Source of the DNA: JAWKZG01 sp041396125
GTDB taxonomy: Bacteria > Pseudomonadota > Gammaproteobacteria > Competibacterales > Competibacteraceae
Reading direction: 5' to 3'
Assembly (NCBI GenBank): GCA_041396125.1
Contig: JAWKZG010000001.1
Span: forward strand, 310,001-374,000
Length of the DNA: 64,000 nt
Shown here: positions 9,661-18,217 of the stretch, piece after piece
How positions within the stretch are numbered: position 1 is the stretch's first letter
How the letters are laid out: the number at the start of each line of letters is the position of its first letter
Program-made: the position numbers and the translations under genes
Notes under the pieces: model-generated
Seen by the model: the letters and a program-made list of their open reading frames with translations, nothing else
Databases searched by the model: none
What the model was told of the DNA's origin: nothing

Positions 9661-10404
9661 ATGTATGACTATCAAGTTAAACCGGATGTGTTGCGTGATC
9701 GTATCATTTTGGTAACCGGCGCGGGTGATGGTATCGGCCGTTGCCTGGCGCTACAGTGCGCACGCTATGGCGCCACACTGGTATTGCTGGGACGAACTAT
9801 CCGCAAACTGGAACAGGTTTATGATGAAATCGAACAAAATGGCGGCGTACAGCCGGCTATTTACCCGATGAATCTGGAAGCCGCGACGCCCAAGGATTAC
9901 CTTGATTTGGCCCAGGTGCTGGATAAAGAGTTTGGCCGGCTTGATGGGTTGGTACATAACGCAGTGTTTTTCCAGGGTTTAACGCCGATTGCCAATACGA
10001 CTACGGAAGCCTGGTTTCGGAGTCTGCAGGTGAATTTGAATGCGCCGTTTTTGCTTACGCAAGCGCTACTGGATGTATTGGCCAAGTCGGCTGACGCTTC
10101 GGTGATCTTTACTGCTGATTCAGTGAGCGAACGAGGACAGGCCTACTGGAGTGGATATGCTGCTGCTAAAGGTGGAATTGCCAGTCTGATGAAAATGCTG
10201 GCATCCGAGCTGGAAACCAATACCACAATCCGGGTTAATAGCGTCGACCCTGGTCCGGTACGAACCCGCCTGAGAATGGTCGCGTACCCTGCGCTTGATC
10301 GCTCCAGCTGGGTAGAACCGGATGCCATACTTGCCCCTTACCTGTATTTGTTGGGGCCGGATAGTCGTGGCATAACAGGGCAGTGTCTGCAGGCGCAGGA
10401 CTGA
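9661..10404 (+). CDS. Short-chain dehydrogenase/reductase, YciK family
   Basis: SDR oxidoreductase of 247 residues. It has the Rossmann motif TGAGDGIGR (about 20-28), the NAG-equivalent HNAVFF, and the active-site YAAAKGG preceded by a Ser in TADSVSE. The N-terminus MYDYQVKPDVLRDRIILVTG is typical of YciK. It belongs to the ubiG-phosphatase-yciK cluster conserved in gammaproteobacteria. Substrate unknown for the family. Confidence 0.88.
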   Translation: MYDYQVKPDVLRDRIILVTGAGDGIGRCLALQCARYGATLVLLGRTIRKLEQVYDEIEQNGGVQPAIYPMNLEAATPKDYLDLAQVLDKEFGRLDGLVHNAVFFQGLTPIANTTTEAWFRSLQVNLNAPFLLTQALLDVLAKSADASVIFTADSVSERGQAYWSGYAAAKGGIASLMKMLASELETNTTIRVNSVDPGPVRTRLRMVAYPALDRSSWVEPDAILAPYLYLLGPDSRGITGQCLQAQD

Positions 10405-10512
10405 GGTGCTGAAGTCATGTGCTTGACAATTATTAACTAATATTTTCAGACTTTTATATTTGCTTCAGTTAAATTGTCAGGTATCAAGATTATCTCCTCA
10501 GGAGTTACCCAA

Positions 10513-10656
10513 ATGGTTAAAAAGGAAATTGCCCTGATTTTGGCGCCGGTAGTGATGCTGTTTGTGGTAGCGACAGGCCTGATGGTCAATGGACACAAGG
10601 ATGACATATCGGCGACTGACCAGATAATTTCTGAGCGGATCAGCTCCAGGCACTAG
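10513..10656 (+). CDS. Small single-span membrane protein, copy A
   Basis: A 47-residue protein starting at an ATG preceded by AGGAG. The first residues are MVKKEI, then one hydrophobic span of about 20 residues (ALILAPVVMLFVVATGLMV), then a short polar tail ending TDQIISERISSRH. It is paralogous to the 48-residue ORF at 10889: the two share KKEI.LILAPV, a glycine at the end of the span and TDQ.ISERI. I do not recognise the family. The positive N-terminus suggests the tail faces the periplasm, but this is inference. Confidence 0.7.
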   Translation: MVKKEIALILAPVVMLFVVATGLMVNGHKDDISATDQIISERISSRH

Positions 10657-10743
10657 TCATCCGTTGAATAACCCTCGCCAAGACGATCCAGAATTCCTTT
10701 CTCCATAGCACTCTCTGATTTTGTTTGGAGTGTTACTTGCGGT

Positions 10744-10776
10744 GGCGGGATTTGTGTCAGTCCCGCCATCTTTTTT
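10744..10776 (+). terminator. Rho-independent terminator after small protein A
   Basis: A 7-bp GC-rich stem (GGCGGGA / TCCCGCC) with a 10-base loop, followed by ATC and six T. It ends the transcript of the first small membrane protein, and so separates it from its paralog. Confidence 0.85.
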
Positions 10777-10888
10777 CATGCTATTTAAAATAGTAGTTGG
10801 TTAAAAAATAAGCGCCTACATACAAAGGGCTGGTTTTTTATAAAACAGTTTTCCGCGCATGAAAGAAAATCCCTAATGGAGTTTAGCA

Positions 10889-11035
10889 ATGCTCAAAAAA
10901 GAGATCATTTTAATTTTAGCACCGGTAATTTTGCTTTTGGTTTTGGCCGTCGGCCTGGTCATAAACACGCTTCTGGGGCAACAGTCTGAAACGGACCAGC
11001 TCATTTCTGAGCGGATTAGAGATAAAAACGATTGA
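10889..11035 (+). CDS. Small single-span membrane protein, copy B
   Basis: A 48-residue protein with GGAG eight bases before the ATG. It has the same plan as the copy at 10513: MLKKEI, a hydrophobic span LILAPVILLLVLAVGLVI, then a polar tail with TDQLISERI. A terminator lies between the two copies, so each appears to have its own transcript. The rluB gene converges from the right. Function unknown. Confidence 0.72.
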   Translation: MLKKEIILILAPVILLLVLAVGLVINTLLGQQSETDQLISERIRDKND

Positions 11036-11095
11036 TCTGTAAAGTTACAAGCTGAACGCTGCACAACCGCTCAACCGTTTTTTACTATCATGTTT

Positions 11096-11938
11096 TTAAC
11101 GTCTGCGAGTTGGTGCCTTGCGATTTTTTAATGGGCGCTCCGGTCTGGCATGAGATCGGGACTGATCCCGAAACTGAGATCGAGGCCGGGGAGCAGCGGG
11201 TTCAGGTACCAGCGGCGTGAGGCCGGCGATCTGCCGAAGTTGCTGTATTTCCTGTAAGTTCAATTCTCGATAGCGACCAGGCCTGATGGCTCGATCCAAT
11301 ACAATCGAACCATAGCGAACGCGTATTAAACGACTGACCGTTAAACCCTGTGTTTCCCATAAGCGGCGAACTTCGCGGTTACGGCCTTCACGTAAAACAA
11401 CATGATACCAGTGATTAGCGCCACGCCCACCAGCATCTGCAATGCGTTCGAAGCGGGCTGGTCCGTCGTCTAATTCGACCCCACTTTGCAAGCGTTGCAG
11501 GATCTCTTCATTGACTATTCCGAGTACCCGTACAGCGTATTCGCGTTCGATTTCGCTGGATGGATGCATCAGCCGGTTGGCTAGTTCGCCATCAGTGCTG
11601 AATAAAAGCAAACCCTGGGTGCTGATATCCAGCCGCCCGATAGCGATCCAGCGTCCCTGATGCAGACGCGGTAAACGCGTGAATACAGTAGTTCGGCCTT
11701 CCGGATCGCTACGACTGGTTATTTCACCAATAGGTTTGTTGTAAGCCAGCACTCGACAAGTCGGTGCCTCCATTTGTATGGGCCGGCCATCAATCAGAAT
11801 ACGCTCATCGCCCTGCACTTGAGCGCCTATTTCCGCTGGCTGACCGTTGATCGAGATGCGGCCTGCGCGGATTAATGTTTCAATTTGACGCCTGGAACCA
11901 AGTCCATTCGCAGCCAGCAGTTTATGTAGTCGTTGCAT
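11096..11938 (-). CDS. rluB: 23S rRNA pseudouridine synthase, RluB/RluE type
   Basis: Pseudouridine synthase with an N-terminal S4 RNA-binding domain (MQRLHKLLAANGLGSRR) and a catalytic domain with the conserved Asp in GRLDISTQGLL. The C-terminal 40 residues are basic and Arg/Pro-rich, as in RluB. I chose the ATG at 11938, where homology begins; the frame is open to 12076, overlapping scpB, so an upstream start such as MTTPESR cannot be excluded. Last gene of the minus-strand trpS-scpA-scpB-rluB group. Confidence 0.9.
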   Translation of the reverse strand: MQRLHKLLAANGLGSRRQIETLIRAGRISINGQPAEIGAQVQGDERILIDGRPIQMEAPTCRVLAYNKPIGEITSRSDPEGRTTVFTRLPRLHQGRWIAIGRLDISTQGLLLFSTDGELANRLMHPSSEIEREYAVRVLGIVNEEILQRLQSGVELDDGPARFERIADAGGRGANHWYHVVLREGRNREVRRLWETQGLTVSRLIRVRYGSIVLDRAIRPGRYRELNLQEIQQLRQIAGLTPLVPEPAAPRPRSQFRDQSRSHARPERPLKNRKAPTRRR

Positions 11939-11999
11939 GTCATCGCGTGTATTGAGTGAAGAAAAACAGTGTAACCGATCCGATCTGGCAATGCGTGAC

Positions 12000-12602
12000 T
12001 CAGGTGTTGTCATCAAGACAGGTATTGGTATCATCCGCTGTGTGCTTGAAGCCCTCCAGAGTGGCGGCAATAGCATCTAGATCGCGCGGTTCCAGCAGTG
12101 GTGGCAGTTCGCTCAGATTTTTCAGATTAAAATAAGATAAAAACTCCGAGGTTGTGGCATATAACGCCGGTCGACCAGGGATTTCCCGGTGACCAATCAC
12201 TTTTATCCAGCCGCGTTCCTGCAATGTTCGGATTAACCCTGTGCTGACTGTTACACCGCGTACTTCAGCGATTTCACCCCGGGTAATGGGTTGGCGGTAA
12301 GCGATCAGCGCGAGTGTTTCCAGCAGCGCCCGTGAATAACGGCCTGGTTTTTCTTCCCATAAGCGGGTAATCCAGGGTGACCAGTCAGCACGTACCTGAA
12401 TACGATACCCTCCTGCGACCTCGGCCAGTTCAATGCCCCGACCCTGATAGTTCTCGGCCAATTTGGCTAACGCGTTGCGCAATGTATTTTTATCGGGCTG
12501 CTGTGTCTCATCGAACAGCTTACCCAGGCGTTCCAGTGAAACCGCTTCGCCAGCTGCCAGCAAGGCTGCCTCCAGGATCAGTTCCAGTGCCGGTGGGTGC
12601 AT
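12000..12602 (-). CDS. scpB: Chromosome segregation and condensation protein ScpB
   Basis: 200-residue winged-helix protein, the kleisin-associated subunit of the SMC-ScpAB condensin. Family segments are LEAALLAAGEAVSLERLG at the start and LALIAYRQPITRGEIAEVRGV near residue 96. It starts at the ATG that overlaps the scpA stop (TGATG). Confidence 0.95.
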   Translation of the reverse strand: MHPPALELILEAALLAAGEAVSLERLGKLFDETQQPDKNTLRNALAKLAENYQGRGIELAEVAGGYRIQVRADWSPWITRLWEEKPGRYSRALLETLALIAYRQPITRGEIAEVRGVTVSTGLIRTLQERGWIKVIGHREIPGRPALYATTSEFLSYFNLKNLSELPPLLEPRDLDAIAATLEGFKHTADDTNTCLDDNT

Positions 12603-13405
12603 CAGGCTGTTGTCCTGAGGTAAATCGGCGCAAAGGGTTCGGTTTGCACCAGTTCGACCAGTGCTTCGCGGATAAGCTCCAGCATAGCAAGAAATGTGAC
12701 AACTACGCCGGCCCGGCCTTCATGGAGTTGGAACAGGCTAGTGAAGAGTTGAAATTCATGCTGATTCAACTGGTCTAGCATCTGGCTCATGCGTTCGCGT
12801 ACTGACAGCTGTTCACGCTGAATATGATGATGATCAAAATGCTCAGCCCGTGTCAGAATATCCCGCAGCGCGCTGAGTAAATCCGTCAGCGCAACCTCCG
12901 GTTGCGGACGTTCGTGCTGCAACTCACTCACCGCAGCACTAGCGGTGTGAAGATCGCGTTCCAGGCGGGGCAGAGCATCGAGTTGTTCGCCAGCATGTTT
13001 AAAGCGTTCGTATTCCTGCAGCCGGCGAACCAGCTCTGCACGCGGATCTTCCTCCTGCTCATCGTCTGGATTTGGACGGGGTAGCAGCATGCGTGATTTG
13101 ATTTCTGCCAGTACGGCTGCCATCACCAGGTATTCCGCTGCCAATTCCAGCCGCAGTTCAAGCATCAAAGACAGGTATTCCATATATTGGCGGGTGATGG
13201 CAGCAATAGGAATATCCAGCACATCCAGATTTTGTTTCTTGATCAGGTACAACAGTAAATCCAGCGGCCCCTCAAAGGCTTCCAGGAACACTTCCAGGGC
13301 ATCCGGTGGTATATACAGATCATGCGGTAAGCTGGTGAGCGGTTTGCCCTGGACTCGCGCCAGAGCGGAGTCCGGGGGGGAAGATGTTGCGGTGGGAATA
13401 CTCAT
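12602..13405 (-). CDS. scpA: Segregation and condensation protein ScpA
   Basis: Kleisin subunit of the condensin complex, about 267 residues. The hallmark is FEGPLDLLLYLIKKQNLD near residue 43, followed by an acidic linker (DDEQEEDPRAE) and a C-terminal winged helix. The ATG at 13405 is preceded by AGGGG; the open frame extends to 13489. Translationally coupled to scpB. Confidence 0.94.
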   Translation of the reverse strand: MSIPTATSSPPDSALARVQGKPLTSLPHDLYIPPDALEVFLEAFEGPLDLLLYLIKKQNLDVLDIPIAAITRQYMEYLSLMLELRLELAAEYLVMAAVLAEIKSRMLLPRPNPDDEQEEDPRAELVRRLQEYERFKHAGEQLDALPRLERDLHTASAAVSELQHERPQPEVALTDLLSALRDILTRAEHFDHHHIQREQLSVRERMSQMLDQLNQHEFQLFTSLFQLHEGRAGVVVTFLAMLELIREALVELVQTEPFAPIYLRTTA

Positions 13406-13451
13406 GTATGGCGGATCGCCCCTGTTGAATGAACAATCCTCAGCTGGGTAT

Positions 13452-14661
13452 TCAGCGGTATTGCAGACCCATCGCACGGCGCACTTCATCCATGGTATCA
13501 GATGCCACTTCGCGTGCGGCTTCGCAGCCTTCGTCGATGATTTTGCGTACTACATCGGGATTGGCTTCGAGTTCCTTCGCCCGTTCCTGCATGGGACGTA
13601 ATTCGCGTAGTACGGCGTCAATAACCGGACGTTTGCATTCTATGCAGCCAATGCCCGCACTTCGGCAGCCTTTTTGCACCCAGTCTTTGGTGGTTTCGTC
13701 GGAATAGACTTGATGCAGTTGCCAGACCGGACATTTTTCCGGCTCACCGGGGTCTGTGCGACGGACCCTGGCGGGATCAGTTGGCATAGTGCGCAGTTTT
13801 TTCTCGACCTCGGCTGGCTCGTCACGTAACGAAATTGTATTGTTGTAGGATTTGGACATTTTCTGACCATCCAGTCCAGGCATCTTGGAAGCTGGTGTCA
13901 GCAAGGCCTGCGGTTCCGGTAAAATCACCCGCGTAATGCCTTCCAGATAACCGTACAACCGTTCGCGATCACCGTGGGTCAGGTGTGCATGCGTTTCCAG
14001 CAGTGCCCGTGCACTGGTGAGAGCAGCTTCGTCGCCCTGCTCCTGGTAGCGGCGGCGGTAGGAGCTGTAAAGCTGGGCATTTTTTTTGCCCAATTGCTTG
14101 ATCGCTGTTTCGGCCTTGGCTTCAAAATTTGGCTCGCGACCATAAAAATGATTAAATCGACGTGCGATTTCCCGGGTGAATTCGACATGAGGCACCTGGT
14201 CTTCCCCGACCGGTACGTACGCAGCCTTGTAAATTAAGATATCGGCCGATTGTAATAAGGGATAGCCCAGGAATCCATACGTCGCCAGATCGCGCTCACG
14301 CAGTTTTCCTGCTGATCCTTATAAGTGGGAACCCGCTCCAGCCAACCCAGTGGCGTAATCATGGAAAGCAGCAGATGCAGTTCAGCATGTTCCGGGATGC
14401 GTGACTGGAGAAAAATATGCGCAGAGGAAGGATCGACGCCGGCAGCCAGCCAGTCAATGACCATCTCCCAGACACTGGTTTCGATACCCGTCGTGTCATC
14501 GTAATGGGTAGTCAGCGCATGCCAATCGGCGACAAAGAAAAACATTCATACTCGCGCTGTAACTCGACCCAGTTCTTGAGAACGCCGTGGTAATGTCCCA
14601 AGTGCAGGCGCCCTGATGGTCGCATGCCGGATAACACGCTCTGTGTTTTTGCTGTGCTCAA
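13452..14661 (-). CDS. trpS: Tryptophan-tRNA ligase, two frameshifts
   Basis: Class I aminoacyl-tRNA synthetase charging tRNA-Trp. The HIGH-like motif GRLHLGHYHG and the KMSKS motif (GQKMSKSYNN) are both present. The frame breaks twice. Near 14540 a run of five T (minus strand) should have six to give ECFFFVADWHAL. Near 14307 one base is missing so that DQQEN is not followed by LRERDLATYGFLGYP. After repair the protein runs without other defects to 13452. The likely start is a TTG at 14661 with AGGA eight bases upstream. As trpS is essential, sequence errors are the simplest explanation. Confidence 0.9.
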
Positions 14662-14917
14662 TGATAGTTCCTGCTGTGTTTTGTCAAACTGAAAGTCGGT
14701 TGCAAAAAGAGTGTCCTGGATTCTGCTGCAAGCCCTTTTATAAACCGAAAACCGCGATGTTGTGGCTGCGTTGCAGCGTATTATTGTAGGGGTATCACGT
14801 CGCGTCGGATACGGTCTTGTTGCTATCTGGACCAGATCTTCGCAGCAGCTGGCTCCGCGTGGATTATACGCGGACAGTGCCTGTGCTCACAAAACCTATT
14901 GAAAATCATGGTTTATC
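14662..14917. other. Region upstream of trpS
   Basis: No gene seen. It must hold the trpS promoter. A perfect 6-bp hairpin (CCGCGT / ACGCGG, 7-base loop) lies at 14855-14873 without a T-run on either side, so I do not call it a terminator. Confidence 0.4.
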
Positions 14918-15059
14918 AGGACTTACGCAGATCGGCGGCAGGTGGCGCATAACTGCGTTGCAAAATGGTCTCCGCTGCTCATTTATTACGCATAAACTAC
15001 GCTGCTCGCCCACGTTGCGCCTTGTTCTACACCGACCTGTCTTGTTTTGCGTAAGTCCT
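14918..15059. mobile_element. MITE-like element with 12-bp terminal inverted repeats
   Basis: A 142-bp segment bounded by AGGACTTACGCA (14918-14929) and its exact reverse complement TGCGTAAGTCCT (15048-15059). It carries no ORF of its own. The right end lies two bases from the yciO stop codon, so it sits exactly in the trpS-yciO gap. No clear target-site duplication is visible. Termini of this type occur in transposon-derived non-autonomous repeats; the parent element is not in this window. Confidence 0.65.
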
Positions 15060-15061
15060 AT

Positions 15062-15682
15062 TTATAAAAAAGCCTGCGCATTACCGCCACCCTGGCGCAG
15101 CAGCTTCGGCGTATCTTCCGTCAGATCCAGTACCGTGGTCGGCTCTTGCGGGCAGTGACCGCCATCAATCACCAAATCCAGTTGATGTTCCAATTGTTCA
15201 CGGATTTCATCCGGATCATTTAACGGTACCAGATGTCCTGGCAGGATCAGCGTGCTGCTCATGATAGGAGCGTTCAGTTCGTCCAGTAATGCTCGCACGA
15301 TAGCATTGTCCGGGATACGGATGCCGATGGTTTTGCGTTTGGGATTTTGCAAGCGGCGCGGTACTTCATTTGTGGCCTGCAGAATAAACGTAAACGGCCC
15401 CGGAGTCGCAGTTTTGAGCAGCCGGAACTGGCTGTTGCTGACTTTGGCATACGTGCCAATATCCGATAAATCTCGGCAGACCAGCGTAAAATTATGGTTC
15501 TTGTCAGTTCGACGGATTGCCTGAATGCGTTCCATAGCGAGTTTATCGCCCAGGCTGCAACCCAGTGCATAACTGGAATCGGTCGGATATGCGATAACAC
15601 CGCCATCGCGCAGGATTTGCGCAGCTTGCCGGATTAAGCGAAGCTGCGGATTATCTGGATGAATCTGGAAAAATTGGCTCAT
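15062..15682 (-). CDS. yciO: Sua5/YciO/YrdC family protein YciO
   Basis: 206-residue protein of the YrdC-fold family, relatives of the threonylcarbamoyl-AMP synthase. Family segments are GGVIAYPTDSSYALGC, IQAIRRTDKNHNFTLVCRDL, GPFTFILQAT and the C-terminal LRQGGG. The DSSYALGC sequence and length match YciO rather than TsaC/Sua5. The start is placed at MSQFFQIHPDNP. Confidence 0.9.
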   Translation of the reverse strand: MSQFFQIHPDNPQLRLIRQAAQILRDGGVIAYPTDSSYALGCSLGDKLAMERIQAIRRTDKNHNFTLVCRDLSDIGTYAKVSNSQFRLLKTATPGPFTFILQATNEVPRRLQNPKRKTIGIRIPDNAIVRALLDELNAPIMSSTLILPGHLVPLNDPDEIREQLEHQLDLVIDGGHCPQEPTTVLDLTEDTPKLLRQGGGNAQAFL

Positions 15683-15763
15683 GCAAGGCATGCCGTAGTA
15701 ATTTTAAGAGCGCACAAACTGCCACTCTGGCGGTCTGCCGTCAAGTAAGTGATTACAAGTAAA

Positions 15764-16813
15764 TCAGGCCGCAATGTCAGGCACGGCATACGGTAAGGCC
15801 TGTTGCGAAATAGCGACCCCGGCTTGATCTGCCAGTTGCAAATCAGCCTTGAGGCATTCTTGTATCAGCACGGCCAGCGCTTCACAGCCTCCTCCCGGGC
15901 TCGGGGCCGAACTGACGATCTGGCCCACACTTTGCTCACCCCGCAGCGCTGGCGCAAACAGGTCGGTCCCCGGTGCCGGGATGGTTGCAATATTATTCAG
16001 GCAAAGCCGGAACATACGACGCTTTAAACGGCCCAGATAGTGCATTCGTGCGATGATTTCCTGGCCAACATAACAACCTTTGTGGAAACTGACACCGCCT
16101 ACAAGATCCAGATTCGCCATCTGGGGTACGAAAGCGTCCTGAGTGGCCTCAGCCACACTGGGGAGGCCGGCCCGGATATCCAGTAAGGTCCAGGCTGCAG
16201 CACCCACCGGTCGGGCTTGCTGGCGCAGCTGTTGCCAGCAGGCCAGAATGGGTGCTGCAGGGCCGTAGAGTTCGAATCGGGGAAAAGGGCCGGGTACCCG
16301 GATCGTACACAGGGCACCATTAACAAGTACTTCATCCACAGCGGCAGGTGTTGGTTGCCCCAGGTATTCGGTCAACAGGGTTTCCGCATTTGGCCCGCTG
16401 AGTCCCAGACCCAGCCAGTCGCTTGCGGTCAGTTCTGCCTTGGCGCGTAAAACAAATAAGCGCAGGCGTTTTAAAGTGGCGGCAGCAAGCTCCTGTGGTA
16501 AAGCCAGGTAGTAGTTATCGTCGCATTGAAAATGGCGAAAGCAGGCGAGCATTCGGCCTTTGGGGCTGCAGTAGGCGCTGAGCTGGCTGTGACGGTCGCT
16601 TACGAGGCTAACGTCGTTGGTGAACTGGCCCTGACAAAATACTGTTTTATCGATGCCACTGATTTGAATCAGAGCAGTCTGTGTCAAAGGGCTGATCACA
16701 TCGTCGCAAACCGCTGCCTGTGCTTCTGACCGGCCGTCACCGAAATGTTGCACTATACTGTTCTCGAGCGAGGCGCCAGCGTGCTGTCGGACAGATTCCC
16801 AGTCTGAATGCAT
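15764..16813 (-). CDS. ygfZ: Folate-binding protein YgfZ
   Basis: 349-residue GcvT-like folate-dependent protein that helps Fe-S cluster assembly and repair. The signature KGCYVGQE is present. The ATG at 16813 has GGAG upstream. It is divergent from the SdhAF4-like gene and the succinate dehydrogenase operon, a fitting context since SdhB needs three Fe-S clusters. Confidence 0.93.
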   Translation of the reverse strand: MHSDWESVRQHAGASLENSIVQHFGDGRSEAQAAVCDDVISPLTQTALIQISGIDKTVFCQGQFTNDVSLVSDRHSQLSAYCSPKGRMLACFRHFQCDDNYYLALPQELAAATLKRLRLFVLRAKAELTASDWLGLGLSGPNAETLLTEYLGQPTPAAVDEVLVNGALCTIRVPGPFPRFELYGPAAPILACWQQLRQQARPVGAAAWTLLDIRAGLPSVAEATQDAFVPQMANLDLVGGVSFHKGCYVGQEIIARMHYLGRLKRRMFRLCLNNIATIPAPGTDLFAPALRGEQSVGQIVSSAPSPGGGCEALAVLIQECLKADLQLADQAGVAISQQALPYAVPDIAA

Positions 16814-17019
16814 AGCTGTTATTCTCCAAAAAGTAGATAGTTGGTTACACTTAATCCGGCTGAAAGCAGCCTCGGATCATTTTTGTGAGCACAGTAGTGT
16901 GCTGGCGTGGGTAGGGTAGCAAGTTGCTTTCGGCCATATTGTATGATTGCATGATAGTTTGACCATCATTGATAATAGCTAACTGCAATACTTTATATGA
17001 TTAAGCAGGAGCTAATGCG

Positions 17020-17238
17020 ATGATAATCGATGAGGCAGATGGAACGACAGCGGCGGCAGGTGAGTTTCCGGTGACGGGCATTGTAGCCGGTCGGCCAGCC
17101 GTTACGGCAAAACAGCAGACGCAACAGCAACCGGTAGCGCCTGAATCGGAACCCGCTGCGGAGATCGGTGGACCTAAAGGGCCAGAACCGACTCGTTACG
17201 GCGATTGGGAAAAGAACGGTCGCTGTATCGACTTTTAG
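17020..17238 (+). CDS. DUF1674/SdhAF4-type succinate dehydrogenase assembly factor
   Basis: 72-residue protein. Its last 23 residues, starting GGPKGPEPTRYGDWE and ending GRCIDF, are the DUF1674 signature. Eukaryotic members (SDHAF4) bind flavinylated SdhA during complex II assembly. The first 48 residues are low-complexity, rich in Ala, Gln and Thr. The gene sits 150 bases before sdhC, which supports the role. The ATG at 17020 is preceded by AGGAG. Confidence 0.88.
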   Translation: MIIDEADGTTAAAGEFPVTGIVAGRPAVTAKQQTQQQPVAPESEPAAEIGGPKGPEPTRYGDWEKNGRCIDF

Positions 17239-17314
17239 GAAGAGCGACGCTGGAGCTTAGTGGAAAACCACGATTTTGCAGCGCAGCATTATTGCTTAGA
17301 ATCCCCACCCTTGT

Positions 17315-17338
17315 GTACACAAGCTGGTACACAAGCTG
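17315..17338 (+). repeat. Tandem 12-bp repeat upstream of sdhC
   Basis: Two perfect adjacent copies of GTACACAAGCTG, ending about 48 bases before the sdhC start. It could be a regulator site or a chance duplication. Confidence 0.6.
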
Positions 17339-17386
17339 GCGTATATGCCCACAAATAATAACTGTTGGCTTTAAGAGGAAGACCGC

Positions 17387-17794
17387 ATGGCAAGCAATGA
17401 GCAGCCTAACGCGCGATCCCAGAAACGGCCTTTATCGCCGTTTATGATCGGCCCTTACTATAAACCCCAACTAACCTCTGTGCTGTCTATCACGCACCGA
17501 CTTACCGGGGTTGCATTAGCGGTTGGCACCTTGGTCCTTGTGTATTGGCTGGCGGCTATTGCTGCCGGGCCAGAAGCCTATGCCCATGCACAGCATGTCC
17601 TGAGCAACCCGTTCATGGGATTGTTGTTGTTTTTATGGACCTGGGCTTTTTTCTATCACTTTTGTAACGGTATCCGTCACTTGTTTTGGGATGCTGGCTA
17701 TGGTTTTGAAATTCCCACCGTGTACAAATCCGGCAAATTGGTCGTGGCAGCGTCGATTGTCCTGACGTTTCTGGTCTGGCTGCTGGTCGCCTAA
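17387..17794 (+). CDS. sdhC: Succinate dehydrogenase cytochrome b556 subunit
   Basis: 135-residue membrane anchor with three transmembrane segments. SITHRLTGVAL (quinone site) and HFCNGIRHLFWD (haem-ligand His region) are the family signatures. GAGG precedes the ATG. First gene of sdhCDAB. Confidence 0.95.
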   Translation: MASNEQPNARSQKRPLSPFMIGPYYKPQLTSVLSITHRLTGVALAVGTLVLVYWLAAIAAGPEAYAHAQHVLSNPFMGLLLFLWTWAFFYHFCNGIRHLFWDAGYGFEIPTVYKSGKLVVAASIVLTFLVWLLVA

Positions 17795-17802
17795 GGAGCG
17801 CT

Positions 17803-18213
17803 ATGATGAGTTTACGTTCCCCGTTGGGACGGGTTCGCGGGCTGGGGTCAGCAAAAGAAGGCGTACAGTACTGGTGGGCGCAGCGTGTAACCGCGCTGGC
17901 TCTGCTGCCCTTGGTATTATGGTTTATGGTGTCTTTACTGAGTTTGCAGCATGCTGAGTATGCTGCTGTGGTCGACTGGATCGGTCGACCGTTCAATAGC
18001 GCGTTGCTAATCCTGCTGCTTATCAGCCTTTTTTATCACGCCATACTGGGCTTGCAAGTAGTTATTGAGGACTATGTTCACACTGAAGCGGTCAAGATGA
18101 GTGCACTGATAATAATGCGCTTTGTGCTGATATTACTGGCAGTGATCGCGATTATTTCGGTGGTGCGTATCGCATTTAAAGCGGTACTGCTATCCACCGG
18201 GGCTGGAGACTGA
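17803..18213 (+). CDS. sdhD: Succinate dehydrogenase membrane anchor subunit
   Basis: 136-residue second anchor with three hydrophobic spans. It has WWAQRVTALAL near residue 24 and HAILGLQVVIEDYVH near 79, carrying the quinone-site and haem-side residues. AAGGAG lies before tandem ATG codons at 17803 and 17806; either may serve as the start. Nine bases follow the sdhC stop. Confidence 0.94.
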   Translation: MMSLRSPLGRVRGLGSAKEGVQYWWAQRVTALALLPLVLWFMVSLLSLQHAEYAAVVDWIGRPFNSALLILLLISLFYHAILGLQVVIEDYVHTEAVKMSALIIMRFVLILLAVIAIISVVRIAFKAVLLSTGAGD

Positions 18214-18217
18214 GGCA

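Noticed and set aside
14855..14873. trpS attenuator hairpin
   Set aside because: A 6-bp hairpin exists, but there is no leader peptide rich in Trp and no alternative antiterminator fold visible.
16959..16972. TTGACCATCATTGA as an FNR box before the SdhAF4-like gene
   Set aside because: The second half-site matches only three of five positions, unlike the two perfect boxes near 60.6 and 62.5 kb.
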